Numbered from the stretch's first letter, positions 41,673-51,028 are shown. The stretch is DNA of 64,000 nt from Anaerolineae bacterium (GCA_018645405.1 JABGOQ010000133.1:1-64000), one strand, 5' to 3'. Numbers and translations: made by a program. Notes: a model not told the origin generated them from the letters alone.

Positions 41673-42713
41673 ATGGGAACATATATCATACGTCGCTTGC
41701 TTCAGGCTATCCCGATGCTGCTTTTGGTCAGCATTGTTCTTTTTGCGCTGGTCAATATCGCGCCTGGCGGGCCAATGAGTGCCTACAGCCGTTCAAATCG
41801 GATGCCTGAAGAGAAGAAAGAAGCGATCAGGCGGTCATTTGGCCTTGATAAACCTTTGCCGGTTCAATATATTGTCTGGTTGATCGGAAACGACTGGATG
41901 GAGGTTGATGAGGATGGAGATGGGGTTATGGACGGCTATGGTTCCCGGAGAGGTATCTTGCGCGGTGATTTTGGTTTTTCATATAAGAGTCGTGAACCTG
42001 TATTAGACCTAATTGCAGACAGACTGCCCAATACGGCTTACTTGATGTTCTTTACACTGCTCTTCACCGGAATTGTTGCTGTTCCAATCGGCATCGTTTC
42101 AGCGATCAAGCAATATTCTACTTTTGATATTACAGCCACAACACTTTCATTCATGGGGCAAGCCATCCCTGAGTTTTGGCTGGGCCTGCTCTTAATCCTG
42201 ATCTTTTACGCTACCTTAAATAATCCGTTTACTGGCGAATCCCTTTTCCCCTCAGGCGGTATGTATACCTTGGGAGAGGATTTCTCCATTCTGGATAGAG
42301 CCCATCATTTATTTCTTCCCGTTTTAATGGGGCTAGTGGGGTGGGTGGCTTGGTATTCACGCTTTCTGCGCTCCAGTATGCTGGAAGTTATCAACCAAGA
42401 CTACATTCGCACGGCGCGCGCAAAAGGACAAACTGAACGAAAAGTTCTTTATAGACATGCTCTCAAAAATGCACTTATCCCTTTGGTAACCATGTTTGCC
42501 TTAGATTTTCCATTTATTTTCACAGGCTCTCTGTACGCCGAACTGCTTTTTTCCTGGCCGGGAATGGGTCGTTTATTCTATACTGCCGCCACAGGCAGAG
42601 ATTATCCGATTTTATTGGCGATCTTGATTATTGGAGCAGGCATAGTAGTCATAAGCAATTTATTTGCCGATATCGCTTATGCATATTTAGATCCACGGGT
42701 TCGTTATGACTAA
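41673..42713 (+). CDS. dppB: Dipeptide-type ABC transporter permease, system 2
   Basis: 346 aa from ATG 41673 (MGTYIIRRLLQAIPMLLLVSIVLFALV), which has GGAG upstream; the frame extends to 41646 without a ribosome site. DppB-type permease with EAA-like loop (FLRSSMLEVINQDYIRTARAKGQ) and C-terminal AYAYLDPRVRYD. The periplasmic segment after the first helix contains a DxDxDGxxD loop (DEDGDGVMD, residues 79-87), a calcium-binding-type insertion not found in system 1. The gene overlaps the C permease by 8 bp. Confidence 0.92.
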   Translation: MGTYIIRRLLQAIPMLLLVSIVLFALVNIAPGGPMSAYSRSNRMPEEKKEAIRRSFGLDKPLPVQYIVWLIGNDWMEVDEDGDGVMDGYGSRRGILRGDFGFSYKSREPVLDLIADRLPNTAYLMFFTLLFTGIVAVPIGIVSAIKQYSTFDITATTLSFMGQAIPEFWLGLLLILIFYATLNNPFTGESLFPSGGMYTLGEDFSILDRAHHLFLPVLMGLVGWVAWYSRFLRSSMLEVINQDYIRTARAKGQTERKVLYRHALKNALIPLVTMFALDFPFIFTGSLYAELLFSWPGMGRLFYTAATGRDYPILLAILIIGAGIVVISNLFADIAYAYLDPRVRYD

Positions 42714-43659
42714 TTCAGAAAATCAACAAACTATGAACATCAACGAAGAAAATAACGAAATAAAGTTTCAAATACGCCCACCAGAGACAATGACTTCTCT
42801 AGCCTGGAAGCGATTTCGCCGCCATCCGGGTGCTATGGTTGGGTCAGTTGTACTGATTCTTTTGATTTTAGCGGCAGTCTTTGCAGACCTTTCTCCGTAT
42901 GATCCTGAAATATCAGATATCGCGAACAGGTATCAGGCACCCTCAATCGAACATCCTTTTGGTACTGACGGGTTAGGAAGAGATCTCCTAACCCGAACAC
43001 TTTTTGGAAGTCGGGTCTCCATGTCTGTTGGCTTGATGGTTGTTGCCATAACCTTATCGATTGGTGTTCCTATTGGCTCAATTGCTGGATATTATGGTGG
43101 GTGGATCGATAATATTCTCATGAGAATTATTGATGCAACACTCGCTATCCCTTCGCTAATGTTCTTGATCCTGTTAAGCGCCATCCTACGTGAGGCAGAT
43201 CTCCCTTTTGTGCGAGGGAATAGTGTAATGACTATTGCGGTGGTTCTCGGGGTTCTTTCCTGGCCAACTGTTGCCCGATTGGTACGGGCTGTATTTCTAA
43301 CTGTTCGTGAGATGGAATATGTTAAAGCGGCACAAGCTTTGGGGGCGTCTGATGTGAGAATGATGCTTCAAGAAATTCTGCCGAATGGCTTTGGTCCAAT
43401 TATTGTAGAATCTACATTGGGCATTGGCTATGCCATTATGGAAGAATCAGGGCTTTCGTTTTTAGGATTTGGGATCATGCCGCCTACACCAAGCTGGGGC
43501 AATATGCTCAATAATGCGCAAAGTCATTTACTCCAGTACCCTTGGTTGGCATTTTTCCCTGGTTTGATGATTTTCCTGACGATTATTTCAGTGAATTATA
43601 TTGGCGATGGGCTGCGAGATGCGTTAGACCCATATAAAATTCTAGGTAAAGTGGAATAG
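42706..43659 (+). CDS. dppC: Dipeptide-type ABC transporter permease, system 2
   Basis: 317 aa. DppC pattern: RFRRHPGAMVGSVVLILLILAAVFADLSPYDPE, IEHPFGTDGLGRDLLTRTLFGSRVSM, EAA-type loop VRAVFLTVREMEYVKAAQALGAS and an ending GDGLRDALDPYKILGK. It starts within the last codons of the B gene. It is followed by three MttB genes rather than ATPases, so the transporter is split around them. Confidence 0.92.
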   Translation: MTNSENQQTMNINEENNEIKFQIRPPETMTSLAWKRFRRHPGAMVGSVVLILLILAAVFADLSPYDPEISDIANRYQAPSIEHPFGTDGLGRDLLTRTLFGSRVSMSVGLMVVAITLSIGVPIGSIAGYYGGWIDNILMRIIDATLAIPSLMFLILLSAILREADLPFVRGNSVMTIAVVLGVLSWPTVARLVRAVFLTVREMEYVKAAQALGASDVRMMLQEILPNGFGPIIVESTLGIGYAIMEESGLSFLGFGIMPPTPSWGNMLNNAQSHLLQYPWLAFFPGLMIFLTIISVNYIGDGLRDALDPYKILGKVE

Positions 43660-43697
43660 GAAGAATCTCAACTAGGAAGGAATTAACAAGTATCTCT

Positions 43698-45152
43698 ATG
43701 TCATCAGCCCCCAATATAATTGAGCCCATCAAAACCCCATATAAACTAAACTTCTTGGGAGAGAAGCAACTTGATGACCTTCAAGAAGCAACACTTCAGA
43801 TTTTAGAGAATACGGGCATTCAATTTCCTACTGAAAAAGCATTGTCTATTTTTGCCGAACACGGTGCGGAAGTTGATAACGATTCGCAAATTGTGAAAAT
43901 CCCGCGCAAATTGGTTTTCGAAGCGATGTCAACAGTGCCGCGCTATTTTACTTTGGGGGCACGAAACCCGGATTTCGATTTAAAGCTACAAGATGGTGTT
44001 TCCTTTTTTACGAATGATGGCTGTGGCCATAATGTCGTTGATTCAAAGACTGGAGAACACCGTGCCTCACAAAAATCTGATGTAGGCATGATGGCGCGCA
44101 TCAATGATTACCTATCCTCTATGGCTTTTAGCTGGACAATGGTCAGCGCGCAGGATTGTGGCATCACATCACCGCTTCACGAGATGGATATCACTTGGAG
44201 AAATAACACCAAACATTATCAGAGCGTGACCATGATGGGCGAGGAAATTTGCCGTTATGGGGTCGAAATGGCAACAGTACTGCGCGGCAGTCTGGAAGAA
44301 GTGCGCCAACGTCCCCCTATCTCTCTGATTGTATGCACGATTGCCCCATTGGTGCAAGATAAAGAAGCCATCGAAGGCGCGCTCGTGCTTGGAGAAGCAG
44401 GCATCCCAATTGTGCTTATGTCTATGCCGACTATGGGCACAACCGCGCCAGCAACTTACGCGGGAGCCTTGGCTATGGGGGATGCAGAAATCATCAGCGC
44501 GACGGTGTTAATGCAGTTGGCTAATCCCGGTACCCCGGTTTTTCATTCGATTCTACACGCTTGGGCAGACCCTCGCACCGCGGCTTATGTCGGTTATTCG
44601 CTGGATGCTCGTGCTCGTTACGCGCCCGTAGAAATGGCGCATCATTGGGGCATGCCCGCGCTTGGCGGTGCGTTTGGCACTGAGAGCACCGAGCTAAATA
44701 GTTGGCAATCAGCCGCCGAAGTCGCTACAGATCCTCTTCTTGTGGGTTTGGCTGGCGCAGAAATTGTTACCGGCATTGGTCTGCGTGATACCTATACACT
44801 GCTCTACCCCGAAGCCATTATTCTCGATGACGATATTTATCATCGGGCGCGCCACTCTTTGCTTGAGATGGATGTCAGCCCTGAAACGCTGGCGATTGAT
44901 GTGGTCGAGAGTGTCAAACCCGGCGGTCATTTTTTGAGCCAGAAACACACCCGCAAATATATGCGTACGGCGATGAAGCGGACGATTATCCAGCAATTGG
45001 ATTCAACGGGCAAATATCGCGATCCTGTCGAATATGCCCGTGAAAAAGTTCTTTGGATTTTGGAGAATCATCATCCTGAACCGCCCCCTTCAGATGTGCA
45101 GAAGGAAATTAATCGGATTTTAGCCTCAGCGGATAAAGAATTACGTTCTTAG
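43698..45152 (+). CDS. MttB-superfamily methyltransferase 4 (non-pyrrolysine)
   Basis: 484 aa. Family features: LQEATLQILENTGIQFPTEKALSIFAEHGAEVD, FTNDGCGHNVVDSKTGEHRASQKSDV, TMGTTAPATYAGALAMGDAEII, HSILHAWADPRTAAYVGY and VKPGGHFLSQKHTRKYMR. No in-frame UAG. The nearest relatives in the window are the next two genes, with which it forms a set of three tandem paralogues. An AGGAAGG sequence lies about 17 bases before the ATG, longer than usual. The substrate is unknown; it lies downstream of system 2 permeases. Confidence 0.9.
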   Translation: MSSAPNIIEPIKTPYKLNFLGEKQLDDLQEATLQILENTGIQFPTEKALSIFAEHGAEVDNDSQIVKIPRKLVFEAMSTVPRYFTLGARNPDFDLKLQDGVSFFTNDGCGHNVVDSKTGEHRASQKSDVGMMARINDYLSSMAFSWTMVSAQDCGITSPLHEMDITWRNNTKHYQSVTMMGEEICRYGVEMATVLRGSLEEVRQRPPISLIVCTIAPLVQDKEAIEGALVLGEAGIPIVLMSMPTMGTTAPATYAGALAMGDAEIISATVLMQLANPGTPVFHSILHAWADPRTAAYVGYSLDARARYAPVEMAHHWGMPALGGAFGTESTELNSWQSAAEVATDPLLVGLAGAEIVTGIGLRDTYTLLYPEAIILDDDIYHRARHSLLEMDVSPETLAIDVVESVKPGGHFLSQKHTRKYMRTAMKRTIIQQLDSTGKYRDPVEYAREKVLWILENHHPEPPPSDVQKEINRILASADKELRS

Positions 45153-45160
45153 CCAGATAT

Positions 45161-45300
45161 GAAACCGCATCGCGCGTGATTTGGGCTTGAGTGCCGCACC
45201 CAAACAGATTCGCAGCTTAAGCGGAATAACGTTTACGCCAAGAGGATTTTGAATAACGCCACGCAAGTTAAGGGCACGTGCGATGCGAGGCTTTTCATCC
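45161..45300. repeat. Dispersed hairpin repeat, copy R6
   Basis: GAAACCGCATCGCGCGTGAT TTGGGCTTGAGTGCC ... CAAACAGATTCGCAG ... GGAATAACGTTTACGCC ... CCACGCAAGTTAAGGGCACG ... GCTTTTCATCC. The ends are near-inverted copies of one another. Lies between MttB 4 and MttB 5, 8 bp after the former's stop. Confidence 0.8.
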
Positions 45301-45349
45301 GATCAAATATAAGAGCATCTCTATATCAAGAAAAAATAGGAAGCAAAAA

Positions 45350-46792
45350 ATGTATACTAAAACACCGCCCATCCAACCTATCAGGCCTGCATATCGTATT
45401 CGCATTCTCAGCGATGAACAACTGGAAAAATTCAAAGCGAATACCTTTGAAATTCTTGAGAAAACAGGGATTCACTGTCCTTCAGAGCGCGCGTTAAAAA
45501 TATACGCTGATCACGGGGCGAAGGTTGATTTTGAGAAGCAAATTGTCAAACTTTCAGCGGATGTTATTCTTGAAGCACTCTCTCATGCGCCGCGCTACTA
45601 TACGATGGGAGGGCGTACTGAGGCTTTCGATTTGGATTTGTCAAAAGGCCTCGCCTATGAAGCTACAGACGGCACGGGCACAAAAACTATTGACTATGTG
45701 ACGGGAGAATTGCGCTCCTCGATTAAAGACGACGTCGCCAAATCTGCCCGCATAGCGGATTATTTATCATCCATCAGTTTCTATTGGCCCATGGTCAGCG
45801 CACAAGATTATCCTTCCACACCTTCTCTCCACGAATTAGATGCCTCTTTTAATAATACGCTCAAGCATGTTCAAACACCGACTGTTGTTGAAGAAGTGAC
45901 AACGCGTTATGCTATCGAAATGGCAAAAGTCGTAGCGGGGAATGAAGAAACGATGCGTAAACGCCCGCCTCTTTCCCTGTTGATTTGTACCATTGCCCCA
46001 TTAGCACATGATGCTGAGAGCATGGATGCTGCCCTTGTCGCGGCCGAGGCAGGCATACCGGTCGGATTTATGGCTATGCCCAATACCGGTTCTACAGGCC
46101 CTGCTACCATTGAAGGCACAATTTCAGAAGGTGATGCCGAAATTGTCTCGGCCATGGTACTTATGCAGATGGCATATCCCGGTGCACCGATCTATCACTC
46201 CTTCATGCCAGGTATGACGCATCCGCGCACCGGGGCTTATATTTCACACGATGCCATAATTTACGCTGCAGGTGTAGAACTGGCGCATATGTGGGGTGTT
46301 CCTACTTTGGCAGGAACCTTCGGGGGTGGCGCATCCAAGCCAAGCTGGGAATCAACCATGGGTGGAGGTGTAGCATCGTTATTATGCGCTTTATGCGGAT
46401 CAGAAACTGGCAGTGGAATGGGACTGCTGGAGGGCAGCACACTGCTCTACCCAGAAGGCCTTGTTCTCGATGCAGAGATTTATCACAGCGTGCGATCCAA
46501 TGCAGGCGGGGTAGATATCAGCTCAGAAAACATGGCACTGGATGTTATCCACAAAGTAGGTCAACGAGGACATTACCTAAGTCAGCCCCACACCAGAGAG
46601 CATTTACGTAAACTTGGTTACTCGGAGGTGGTTTACACCCCTGATATGGATGGGAAATACCGAAATCCAATCGAAATGGCACGCGAAAAAACAGATTGGA
46701 TTTTAGAAAATCATCACCCAACGCCATTAAGCGACCATCAACAAGCCGAACTGAACCGCATCCTGAAATCCGCGGATAAAGAACTCGCGTAA
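45350..46792 (+). CDS. MttB-superfamily methyltransferase 5 (non-pyrrolysine)
   Basis: 480 aa from ATG 45350 (MYTKTPPIQPIRPAYRIRIL) with AGGAAG upstream; the frame is open to 45278 but that part is repeat R6. COG5598 pattern: FKANTFEILEKTGIHCPSERALKIYADHGAKVD, DGTGTKTIDYVTGELRSSIKDDV, TGSTGPATIEGTISEGDAEIV, HSFMPGMTHPRTGAYISHDA and GQRGHYLSQPHTREHLR. No in-frame UAG. The middle paralogue of the 4-5-6 set; like 4, it carries the 'HPRTGAY'-type region where MttB binds substrate. The substrate is unknown. Confidence 0.9.
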   Translation: MYTKTPPIQPIRPAYRIRILSDEQLEKFKANTFEILEKTGIHCPSERALKIYADHGAKVDFEKQIVKLSADVILEALSHAPRYYTMGGRTEAFDLDLSKGLAYEATDGTGTKTIDYVTGELRSSIKDDVAKSARIADYLSSISFYWPMVSAQDYPSTPSLHELDASFNNTLKHVQTPTVVEEVTTRYAIEMAKVVAGNEETMRKRPPLSLLICTIAPLAHDAESMDAALVAAEAGIPVGFMAMPNTGSTGPATIEGTISEGDAEIVSAMVLMQMAYPGAPIYHSFMPGMTHPRTGAYISHDAIIYAAGVELAHMWGVPTLAGTFGGGASKPSWESTMGGGVASLLCALCGSETGSGMGLLEGSTLLYPEGLVLDAEIYHSVRSNAGGVDISSENMALDVIHKVGQRGHYLSQPHTREHLRKLGYSEVVYTPDMDGKYRNPIEMAREKTDWILENHHPTPLSDHQQAELNRILKSADKELA

Positions 46793-46804
46793 AGAGGTTA
46801 AACA

Positions 46805-48229
46805 TTGGAAACCTTATTGCAAGTCCTATCCCAAGATGAAAAAGACGGTATCCACGAGCGCACCCTGAAGATTCTGGCTGAAACGGGGGTTCAAGTCAAA
46901 ACAGCCAAAGGACGCAAATACCTCAAAGATGCTGGTGCAGACGTGGATGAAAACACTCAAATTGTGTGTTTCCCGCGTGATTTGGTTGAAGAATCTCTCC
47001 GTTTAGTACCCAAGAAATTTAGCTTGGGCGCACGTCGCCCTGGTTGGGATTTGCCCATGAACGCAGGCGATTGCACGCTCATGCCTGATGGTGAAGGCAT
47101 CTCGATCGTTGACCGAAAAACAGGAGAACATCGACCAACCACCTACAAGGATTGGTTGGAGTCTACTCGCCTAAGCGATGCTATGGATGAGATTGGCGTA
47201 TATTGGGCAATGGCAGAACCCGGCGAAATGGGTGAGTCCGTATCCGATTCTATTTGCCACTGGAGAAAAATGTTCAGCAATTTCTCCAAGCATATTCAGG
47301 ACTCTTCAGCAACAGCCGAAGAAAGCCGCTGGCTCTTGGAAGTTTTGCAAGTAATCTTTGGCGATAAAGAAACTATTCGAAAAAAACACCCTTACTCGTT
47401 TTTAGTTTGCCCGCAATCACCGTTAATTATCGAAGAGCAACATACCGATGCCTATCTTGAACTCGTTGGCTGGGATATCCCCATCGCCGTTATGCCCATG
47501 CCCCTCATGGGCGGCACCGGTCCCGGGAATATGCTCTCAATGACGATTTTGGGTAATTGCGAAGTCTTATCAATGCTTTGTCTCGTTCAGGCAGCTTCTC
47601 CCGACACACCCTTTATTTATGCGCCTGCCCTCGCGGTGATGAATCCCCGCACTGGGATGCTAAGCTCTGGTGCAATAGAGAATGGATTACTCAGCAGTGC
47701 CGCTGTTGAGATGGCTCGCTATTATGAACTACCAGTCGAAGGCTCTGGTGGCGGCACCGATACCCATGCTCCGGGAATCCAGTCCACTTATGAGCGTTCT
47801 TTGAACGTAATGCTGCCCATGCTCTCTTGGCCCGATTTGATGGTTGGTGCCGGGTTGCTGGGTGGCTCAATGATCTTGAGTCTCGAGCAATTGGTTATTG
47901 ATGCGGAAATGTTCAGGATGAATAAACAGGCTCATCGTGGCATTAATGCAGATGGTAATTCCTGGCTGGATGATGTCATTCAGCATGTTGGTCCAGGCGG
48001 GCATTTCCTTGGCGAGAAAACTACAGCCGCTAATATGCGTTCTGGCGAATGGCTGCTTCCCAATATCGGCGTGCATCAACCTCGGCAGGCATGGGAAAAT
48101 GCTGGGAAGAAAGATATTCTCGAAGAAGCCCGTGAAAAAGTGGATCACCTTTTAGTAACTCACAACCCCTTGCCGCTTGGTGAGGAGGTTGAAAAAGAGC
48201 TCGATAAAATTGAAGAACGAGCTAAATAG
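46805..48229 (+). CDS. MttB-superfamily methyltransferase 6 (non-pyrrolysine)
   Basis: 474 aa from TTG 46805, 12 bp after the previous gene, with AGAGG as ribosome site; no nearby ATG fits the family start. Features: IHERTLKILAETGVQVKTAKGRKYLKDAG, GEGISIVDRKTGEHRPTTYKDW, MGGTGPGNMLSMTILGNCEVL, IYAPALAVMNPRTGMLSSGA, HAPGIQSTYERSLNVMLPML and VGPGGHFLGEKTTAANMR, where the usual His of the C-terminal HT motif is Thr. No in-frame UAG. The stop codon's last base is the first base of repeat R7. Confidence 0.9.
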   Translation: METLLQVLSQDEKDGIHERTLKILAETGVQVKTAKGRKYLKDAGADVDENTQIVCFPRDLVEESLRLVPKKFSLGARRPGWDLPMNAGDCTLMPDGEGISIVDRKTGEHRPTTYKDWLESTRLSDAMDEIGVYWAMAEPGEMGESVSDSICHWRKMFSNFSKHIQDSSATAEESRWLLEVLQVIFGDKETIRKKHPYSFLVCPQSPLIIEEQHTDAYLELVGWDIPIAVMPMPLMGGTGPGNMLSMTILGNCEVLSMLCLVQAASPDTPFIYAPALAVMNPRTGMLSSGAIENGLLSSAAVEMARYYELPVEGSGGGTDTHAPGIQSTYERSLNVMLPMLSWPDLMVGAGLLGGSMILSLEQLVIDAEMFRMNKQAHRGINADGNSWLDDVIQHVGPGGHFLGEKTTAANMRSGEWLLPNIGVHQPRQAWENAGKKDILEEAREKVDHLLVTHNPLPLGEEVEKELDKIEERAK

Positions 48230-48371
48230 GATGAAGAGCCGCGTCGTGCGTGACCTGAACTTGCGTGCCGCCAATCAACATCTTCGTGGTGTAAACGGTA
48301 TTCCGTTTATGCAGCGAATCTGCTTGGGTGCAGTACGCAAGCCCAAAACACGTGTGACGCGGTTTAACATC
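48229..48371. repeat. Dispersed hairpin repeat, copy R7
   Basis: GGATGAAGAGCCGCGTCGTG CGTGACC ... AACTTGCGTGCC ... TCAACATCTTCGTGGTGTAA ACGGTATTCCGTTTATGCAG CGAATCTGCTTGGGTGC ... AAGCCCAAAACACGTGTGAC GCGGTTTAACATCC. Outer ends GCCGCGTCGTGCGTGA / CACGTGTGACGCGG and inner GTAAACGG / CCGTTTAT are inverted. The most complete copy. Its first base is the G of the MttB 6 stop codon TAG. Confidence 0.85.
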
Positions 48372-48396
48372 CGCAAAAAAAGGATATAGGAACAGA

Positions 48397-49668
48397 ATGA
48401 AAACCACATCTTTTTGGTCAGACGATTATCCCCGCCCAAGCGACCTCGCGGTCGTGGATGAAATCCCATCAGAAATAGACGTTGCCATCATCGGCGGCGG
48501 CTATACGGGATTGAGCGCGGCGCGCACACTTGCCGAAAATGGGACAAGCGTTATTGTGTTGGAGCGCGAAACGATTGGTTGGGGAGCCAGCTCGCGTAAT
48601 GCGGGCATCACTGGCAGCAGCCTGAAAGCCGGGATGCCGACCATCTTTAAACGCTATGGCAAAGAATACGGTTTGAAGTTTTGGGAATCTTCGCTAGACA
48701 TGTTGGAACTGATCAAAGACCTCGACAATGAAGAAGGAGTAGATTTTGATTGGCACCAGAGTGGCGATTTGGGCTTGGCATTCAAAGCCTCTCACTTTGA
48801 CAGCATGGTAACCAGAGCGAAATGGTCCAAGGATAATCTGGGGGGTGACGTAGAAATAGTGCCACCCTCCAAAATGCGAACGAAAATTGGTAGCGATGCT
48901 TATCATGGAGGCATTATTGATAAACATGGTATTGGCTTGCACCCGGCAAAGCTCGTTTTTGGTCTGGCAGAAGTAGCCGCTCGAAAAGGCGCGCTTTTAT
49001 GCGAAGAAGCTGGTGTTTTTAAAATCGAAAAAAAAGCGCAGGGCTTCATATTGCATACCATTAAGGGTGTACTGAAAGCCAAAGAGATTGTTGTGGCGAC
49101 CAATGGATACACAGATCGGTTGGTGCAAAAACTCAATCCCAAAACTTTCCCGGTGGGTAGCTATAGTATTGTCACTGAGCCGTTATCAAAAGAGTTGCAA
49201 GATGAAATCAGCCCCGAAAACCATGTCTTCTTTGATTCGAAGTGGTTTCTCAATTATTTCCGATTAACTCCAGATGGACGTATGCTTTGGGGAGGACGCA
49301 ACGATCTGAGTACAACTCTGGATTTAGAAAAATCAGCGAATACCCTGCGCGCTCAAATGGTGCGTGCTTTCCCTCAATTGGCAGATGTTCCGGTCACTCA
49401 TACCTGGACAGGTCAACTAGGCTTAACTTTTGATCTTATGCCCAATATCGGTGTTGAAGATGGCATTCACTATGCCTTTGGCTACGGCGGTCATGGATTG
49501 CATACGGCCCTTTATTTGGGTCGCGAGATAGCTTGGCTTCTCACAGGCAAGATAAAAAGTAGCCCTTATATGGAGATTCCCCACCAGACTTATTTCTTCT
49601 ACCGTGATAAGCCCTGGTTTTTACCTTTTGCTGTTAGCTTTTATAGATTCCGTGATTGGATATCTTAG
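48397..49668 (+). CDS. DAO-family FAD-dependent oxidoreductase (1)
   Basis: 423 aa. Opening dinucleotide fold VAIIGGGYTGLSAARTLAENGTSVIVLERETIGWGASSRNAGITG, which is the pattern of glycine/sarcosine-type and gamma-glutamylputrescine oxidase-type enzymes. C-terminal FAD contacts appear in TWTGQLGLTFDLMPNIG and FGYGGHGLHTALYLG. Expected to oxidise a secondary or primary amine, giving an imine or aldehyde. After three MttB genes, so it may act on the partly demethylated product. A short hairpin (49680-49701) follows. Confidence 0.88.
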   Translation: MKTTSFWSDDYPRPSDLAVVDEIPSEIDVAIIGGGYTGLSAARTLAENGTSVIVLERETIGWGASSRNAGITGSSLKAGMPTIFKRYGKEYGLKFWESSLDMLELIKDLDNEEGVDFDWHQSGDLGLAFKASHFDSMVTRAKWSKDNLGGDVEIVPPSKMRTKIGSDAYHGGIIDKHGIGLHPAKLVFGLAEVAARKGALLCEEAGVFKIEKKAQGFILHTIKGVLKAKEIVVATNGYTDRLVQKLNPKTFPVGSYSIVTEPLSKELQDEISPENHVFFDSKWFLNYFRLTPDGRMLWGGRNDLSTTLDLEKSANTLRAQMVRAFPQLADVPVTHTWTGQLGLTFDLMPNIGVEDGIHYAFGYGGHGLHTALYLGREIAWLLTGKIKSSPYMEIPHQTYFFYRDKPWFLPFAVSFYRFRDWIS

Positions 49669-49679
49669 TTTTGTCATTT

Positions 49680-49701
49680 ACTTTTGAGAAATCTCAAAAG
49701 T
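49680..49701. terminator. Short intergenic hairpin
   Basis: ACTTTTGAG (49680-49688), AAAT loop, CTCAAAAGT (49693-49701), then TTTAT. It may be a weak terminator after the flavoprotein gene or an operator dyad for the next gene. Confidence 0.4.
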
Positions 49702-49746
49702 TTATAATCATATAGAGCAAGTTAATTCTTTTAAGGAGAATGATCG

Positions 49747-50916
49747 ATGAAAATCACAGTTCTTGGTGGTGCTGGAAAGATGGGCTGCATCTCAGTTCAA
49801 TCCTTGGTGCTAGATGACCGCGTGGATGAAGTAGTCATTGCCGACATCAACACCGAACAAGCCCAGGTCGTGGCTGATTATTTAGATAGCCCGAAAATCA
49901 GCATTCAAAAAGTAGATATCAACGACGAAGAAAGCCTTATGAAGTCATTAGAGGGGGCAGATGCTTGTCTGAACGCCGCAATATATTATGTGAACTTGCC
50001 TGTGATGGAAGCCTGTCTTAAGTCTAAGGTGCCCTATACAGATATGGGAGGATTATTTTACGGGACAAGAGAACAACTTAAATTACACGATCGATATGCC
50101 GCAGAAGGGGTTAGCGCGGTATTATGCATGGGGTCTGCTCCTGGTGTGCCCAATATCCAAGCTCGCTACGCCGCTGATAGATTGGATTCCATCGAGAGCA
50201 TAAAAATTTATGATGGCATCAAACCCCCTCCACCAGATGACCTCCATTTTTCCTATGCGGTTCCAACCATTGTAGATGAGTTGACAGTAGAGCCGATGGT
50301 TTTCGAAAACGGTGAGTTTGTTGCTAAACCGCCCTTGAGTGGTTTCGAAGATTACTGGTTTGAAGCTCCTTTGGGCATGATTCCTATGCATTTATCTTTG
50401 CATTCAGAAGTTGCCACATTGCCCGTTACATTCAAAGATAAAGGCATTAAAGAATGCTTTTTTAAGATCAATTATTGGGGCATGTCCAAGTTGATGGTTG
50501 AAAAATTGCAGGTGCTGGCGGACTTTGGCTTCACAAGCGCAGATGCGGTAAATGTTAAAGGAAGTTCTGTCACACCGCGTGACTTGGCAATTTCTTTGCT
50601 CTCAGGGAAGGTGCATTCTCTTACCGATTTGCTGGCTCCTCCCACGCTAAAACCACCAGATTGGGCAAAAGAAATCGTTACCGAAATTCATGGCACCAAG
50701 GATGGCGAGGAAATTACTTACCGTCTGGGCACACTGACGTGTAAAGGTGCCCTGCCTACTGGTTTGGTTCCAGCAATAGCTGCCATCTGGCTTGCTGAGG
50801 GACGTGTGAAACCAGGTGTATACCCACCTGAAGCTGCCCTTGATCCCGAGGACTTCTTCAAGGAACTTGAAAAGCGGGATGTCTTCACGAAAGTAACTGT
50901 TTCGCAAATGGTTTAA
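49747..50916 (+). CDS. Saccharopine dehydrogenase-like oxidoreductase
   Basis: 389 aa with AAGGAGAATG as ribosome site. N-terminal Rossmann fold ITVLGGAGKMGCISVQSLVLDDRVDEVVIADIN, then DACLNAAIYYVNLPVMEACLKSKVPYTDMGG and AVLCMGSAPGVPNIQARYAADRLDSIESIKIYDG, as in the Sacchrp_dh_NADP family. Members reversibly form or cleave secondary amines between an amino acid and a keto acid (saccharopine, carboxynorspermidine, opine-like compounds). Beside a peptide/opine-type ABC system and a DAO flavoprotein, breakdown of an N-substituted amino acid is a reasonable inference. Confidence 0.85.
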   Translation: MKITVLGGAGKMGCISVQSLVLDDRVDEVVIADINTEQAQVVADYLDSPKISIQKVDINDEESLMKSLEGADACLNAAIYYVNLPVMEACLKSKVPYTDMGGLFYGTREQLKLHDRYAAEGVSAVLCMGSAPGVPNIQARYAADRLDSIESIKIYDGIKPPPPDDLHFSYAVPTIVDELTVEPMVFENGEFVAKPPLSGFEDYWFEAPLGMIPMHLSLHSEVATLPVTFKDKGIKECFFKINYWGMSKLMVEKLQVLADFGFTSADAVNVKGSSVTPRDLAISLLSGKVHSLTDLLAPPTLKPPDWAKEIVTEIHGTKDGEEITYRLGTLTCKGALPTGLVPAIAAIWLAEGRVKPGVYPPEAALDPEDFFKELEKRDVFTKVTVSQMV

Positions 50917-50928
50917 AATAAGAAAGAA

Positions 50929-50978
50929 CGTCCCGCAGGTTTAAAGAAAGTAAATTGATTTCATCAACCTGCGGGACG
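50929..50978. repeat. Intergenic inverted repeat before the ATPase genes
   Basis: CGTCCCGCAGGTT (50929-50941) and AACCTGCGGGACG (50966-50978) are exact complements, 24 nt apart. The same CCCGCAG/CTGCGGG stem theme occurs at 53097-53145, after the second ATPase. Could be a partial terminator or mRNA-processing hairpin ahead of the ATPase pair. Confidence 0.6.
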
Positions 50979-51028
50979 GTTATCTCATCGAAACGCAAAA
51001 GTATCAATTAAGTTTTTTAGGAAAAAAT

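Noticed and set aside
9368-48229. Pyrrolysine in the MttB and MtmB-like proteins
   Set aside because: All eight frames are complete without an internal UAG, and no pylT-like tRNA or pylBCDS genes appear in the window.
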